DNA of 64,000 bases. Source: Ascidia mentula. Taxonomy: Eukaryota > Chordata > Ascidiacea > Phlebobranchia > Ascidiidae. Below, one piece after another: positions 62,016 through 64,000 of the stretch. The notes under the pieces are model-generated. The model searched no databases and was not told where the DNA came from. It worked only from the letters and a program-made list of their open reading frames with translations. Both the position numbers and the translations under genes were made by a program. The stretch's first letter is position 1. The number at the start of each line of letters is the position of its first letter. The stretch spans positions 563,001 through 627,000 of the forward strand of contig OX387204.1 of assembly GCA_947561715.1 (NCBI GenBank), written 5' to 3'.

Positions 62016-64000
62016 TTAAAAATGTCGCATAAAGTTTGAAAGTGACCACGAGAAGTCAGTAAAGAGCCCATCGATTCCCATTCGAATGTAAAGTTGATAT
62101 TCCCTGTAAGGATCCTGACCGTAATTCCAAGCGAGAAATCTGTTTTCGTCCCGAAATGTAAACCCGTGAACCTATGAGTAAGATTGGTTCCTTGTATTAC
62201 GTATCTAAGTGCAGTACTTCTATTAATAGTTCATAACATCGACCATTTCAGACAACTCTGTAGGTGTTTTGGTAAAAAAAATATTTGGCCGTAAACGCTC
62301 CATCGGTTTCTATACTGCATTTATTTCTACAACACAACAAGCAGCGCGATTTCAAACAATGCTGAAAAACAACTTCAAGAAAACGTTAAAACAAGGTCAC
62401 GTGGTTAGGTTGCAACATTTTGTAATAAAAATTGCTTCGACATGTTTTGTCTTGACATTATCATGGTATGGTCATATATTCGCTTCTATAGCTTACCATG
62501 ATTTATTATTTGCACACTCACCTTTAAACCGGCAGCGTGAGCTCTTTTGAGAAAATCGGTTTCCCCTTTAACCGTGTTGTTTTTCTCGTCGACCATCAGC
62601 GTTTTGTCGGCTCCAACCCCATAACAATATTCCGCCATCTCAGCGAACTCCTCATCACTATAACTCTTCTTCGTTAGCTGGATGAGCGGGAGGGCAGTCC
62701 TACTTGACATGTACTTCAAACTGGATGAGGAGAAGGATTGTACCAGACAGGCTGCATCCTTAGTGACGTAACCGTGATGACGTAACGACTGGAGAAGCAG
62801 GTCTTCCATGGTCGTTTTGATACCTCTTTGTTTTAATATCTGAGTCATTAAAATTAATGAAGTTTTTTACTAAGTTGAGTAAATTTTAAGTGTTAAGTAT
62901 TAAGTCTGGCGTACAAATGTAACAAGTTAAGAATATATAGTAAAAAAATGTAACAAGTTAAGAATATATTGAACTGCTAGGGCAAAAAACTGCTCAGTGG
63001 TAACCCATAGCGACCACGTCGAAAACACAACGCAAACAAGAAACGTGTTAAAAGTAAAGCTCATAAATGCGAAACATTTAATTTGTGATTTAGAGGTTGC
63101 TTGGAAACAAGTCCGAAGTTTCGTCTTAAACAGAACAACCAAACTTTCCAATAAATCTCAATTGAAAAGTTGCGGTAATTTCTTTATAATTAACTTTGAT
63201 GAAAACGAGCTACAAAAAGTGAACATAGCGTGACGTCACTAACCGGATTGTAGAACTCCGGGTTTTTCGTTTCCGGGTAAATCCCCACAGTTCTCGGGTT
63301 GGAAATATTCTTTGCGACTGCGACGTATTCGTCGAAACTCGCCATGGGGAGTTCCCCGTTATAAGACTGATCGCGGAAGGAAAAGCGTTGGATCTAAAAG
63401 TGGAGAAAATTTGGTGAAACATTCGTTATTTTCATGTTAAACGTCACTTGCTGATGATCAGGCAAAACATTATGTAACAACAATGCGAATGCGACAGGGG
63501 CAAGTTGCTCCCTTTGCTGTACAGAACAATTAGTAACTTATTCACAACGTGAAATGTCACTTATATCGCAGTTACTATTGGTCCACTCACCGAACGCAAT
63601 GTTTTGATTTCTCGAAAAGTAAAATCTATGACGAAATAATCTGTGACGTTTTCACCGCTGACAAATCTTGTTGTTAATCTGCTTCTGAACTCTGGGTGAC
63701 TTTTAACGTTGGTGACGTTACTCAGCCATACGTCATGCGCACAAATCAACTTCAGATCCTGAAATACACAAAGAACTTACTTCGTACCCGTTTCAAAGCA
63801 CGATACAAATAGTAACACGGCGTGTAGTGGTATTATGTGACTTACAACAAGTTTAATTCAATTCACAACTACTGTAAATGAGTGCGTCCATTTTTTTAAT
63901 ACATTTCCCCATTAAAATATCCTTACAGATCTCATAACTCTTGTAATACAATCGGTTCGCCTGGTCGATAATCTAGTGCAAAAACTGACCTTTGTAACAG
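62016..64000 (-). CDS. GlpQ-like glycerophosphodiester phosphodiesterase, copy B, 5' end outside window
   Basis: This is a tandem paralogue of copy A. The exons visible are 63591-63758, 63244-63393, 62522-62839 and 62016-62171 (stop TAA 62016-62018). The upstream exons with A-H-R-G and P-E-H-T lie beyond the window. Matching landmarks are L-I-C-A-H-D-V, V-I-D-F-T-F-R-E-I-K-T-L, G-I-Y-P-E-T-K, Y-C-Y-G-V-G-A-D-K and L-F-T-D-F-S-W-S-L. Copy B has an extra intron (62840-63243) splitting what is one exon (58044-58511) in copy A. Its protein stops at N-F-M-R-H-F soon after the barrel and has no hydrophobic tail, so it is probably a soluble secreted enzyme. Same expected reaction as copy A; substrate in vivo unknown. 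Confidence 0.88.

Overview
The window is eukaryotic nuclear DNA from an animal. The genes are split into many small exons with short AT-rich introns and GT..AG junctions, there are AATAAA signals, and the products are metazoan: an Ig-type receptor tyrosine phosphatase and the giant ubiquitin ligase HERC2. The compact introns, the AT-rich background and a GlpQ-like secreted phosphodiesterase next to an intact HERC2 fit an invertebrate deuterostome. A tunicate such as Ciona is my best guess, but that is inference.

Layout. (1) 114-9359, plus strand: the 3' part of a receptor-type protein tyrosine phosphatase. It shows eight Ig-like domains (two exons each), a C-type-lectin-like domain, an FN3-like region, one membrane span and two phosphatase domains. 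Both phosphatase active-site cysteines are serine and the WPD aspartate is alanine, so it should be a pseudophosphatase. (2) About 9690-22345: a 12.6 kb satellite array of about 68 monomers, mostly 174-188 bp, with nested higher-order repeats. (3) 22611-56680, minus strand: a complete HERC2 orthologue, recognisable from its N-terminus to the HECT cysteine and C-terminal tail. (4) 57482-60859, minus strand: a complete six-exon secreted glycerophosphodiester phosphodiesterase of the bacterial GlpQ type with a C-terminal hydrophobic tail. (5) 62016-64000, minus strand: a tandem paralogue of it, cut by the window end and lacking that tail.

The first gene and HERC2 converge on the satellite. HERC2 and the two phosphodiesterase genes run head to tail on the minus strand. 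I see no operon-like logic linking the three functions. Introns carry small mobile or repeat elements: a foldback MITE family with two copies, a perfect-arm inverted repeat, a 63-bp tandem repeat, a tRNA-derived SINE-like piece and a short dispersed repeat.

The most interesting objects are the doubly inactive Ig/lectin/PTP receptor with near-identical duplicated Ig exons, the palindrome-rich satellite with recent block duplication, and the GlpQ-like gene pair whose C-termini predict different membrane attachment. Exon boundaries were read by eye; only the first phosphodiesterase gene was spliced completely and checked for frame.
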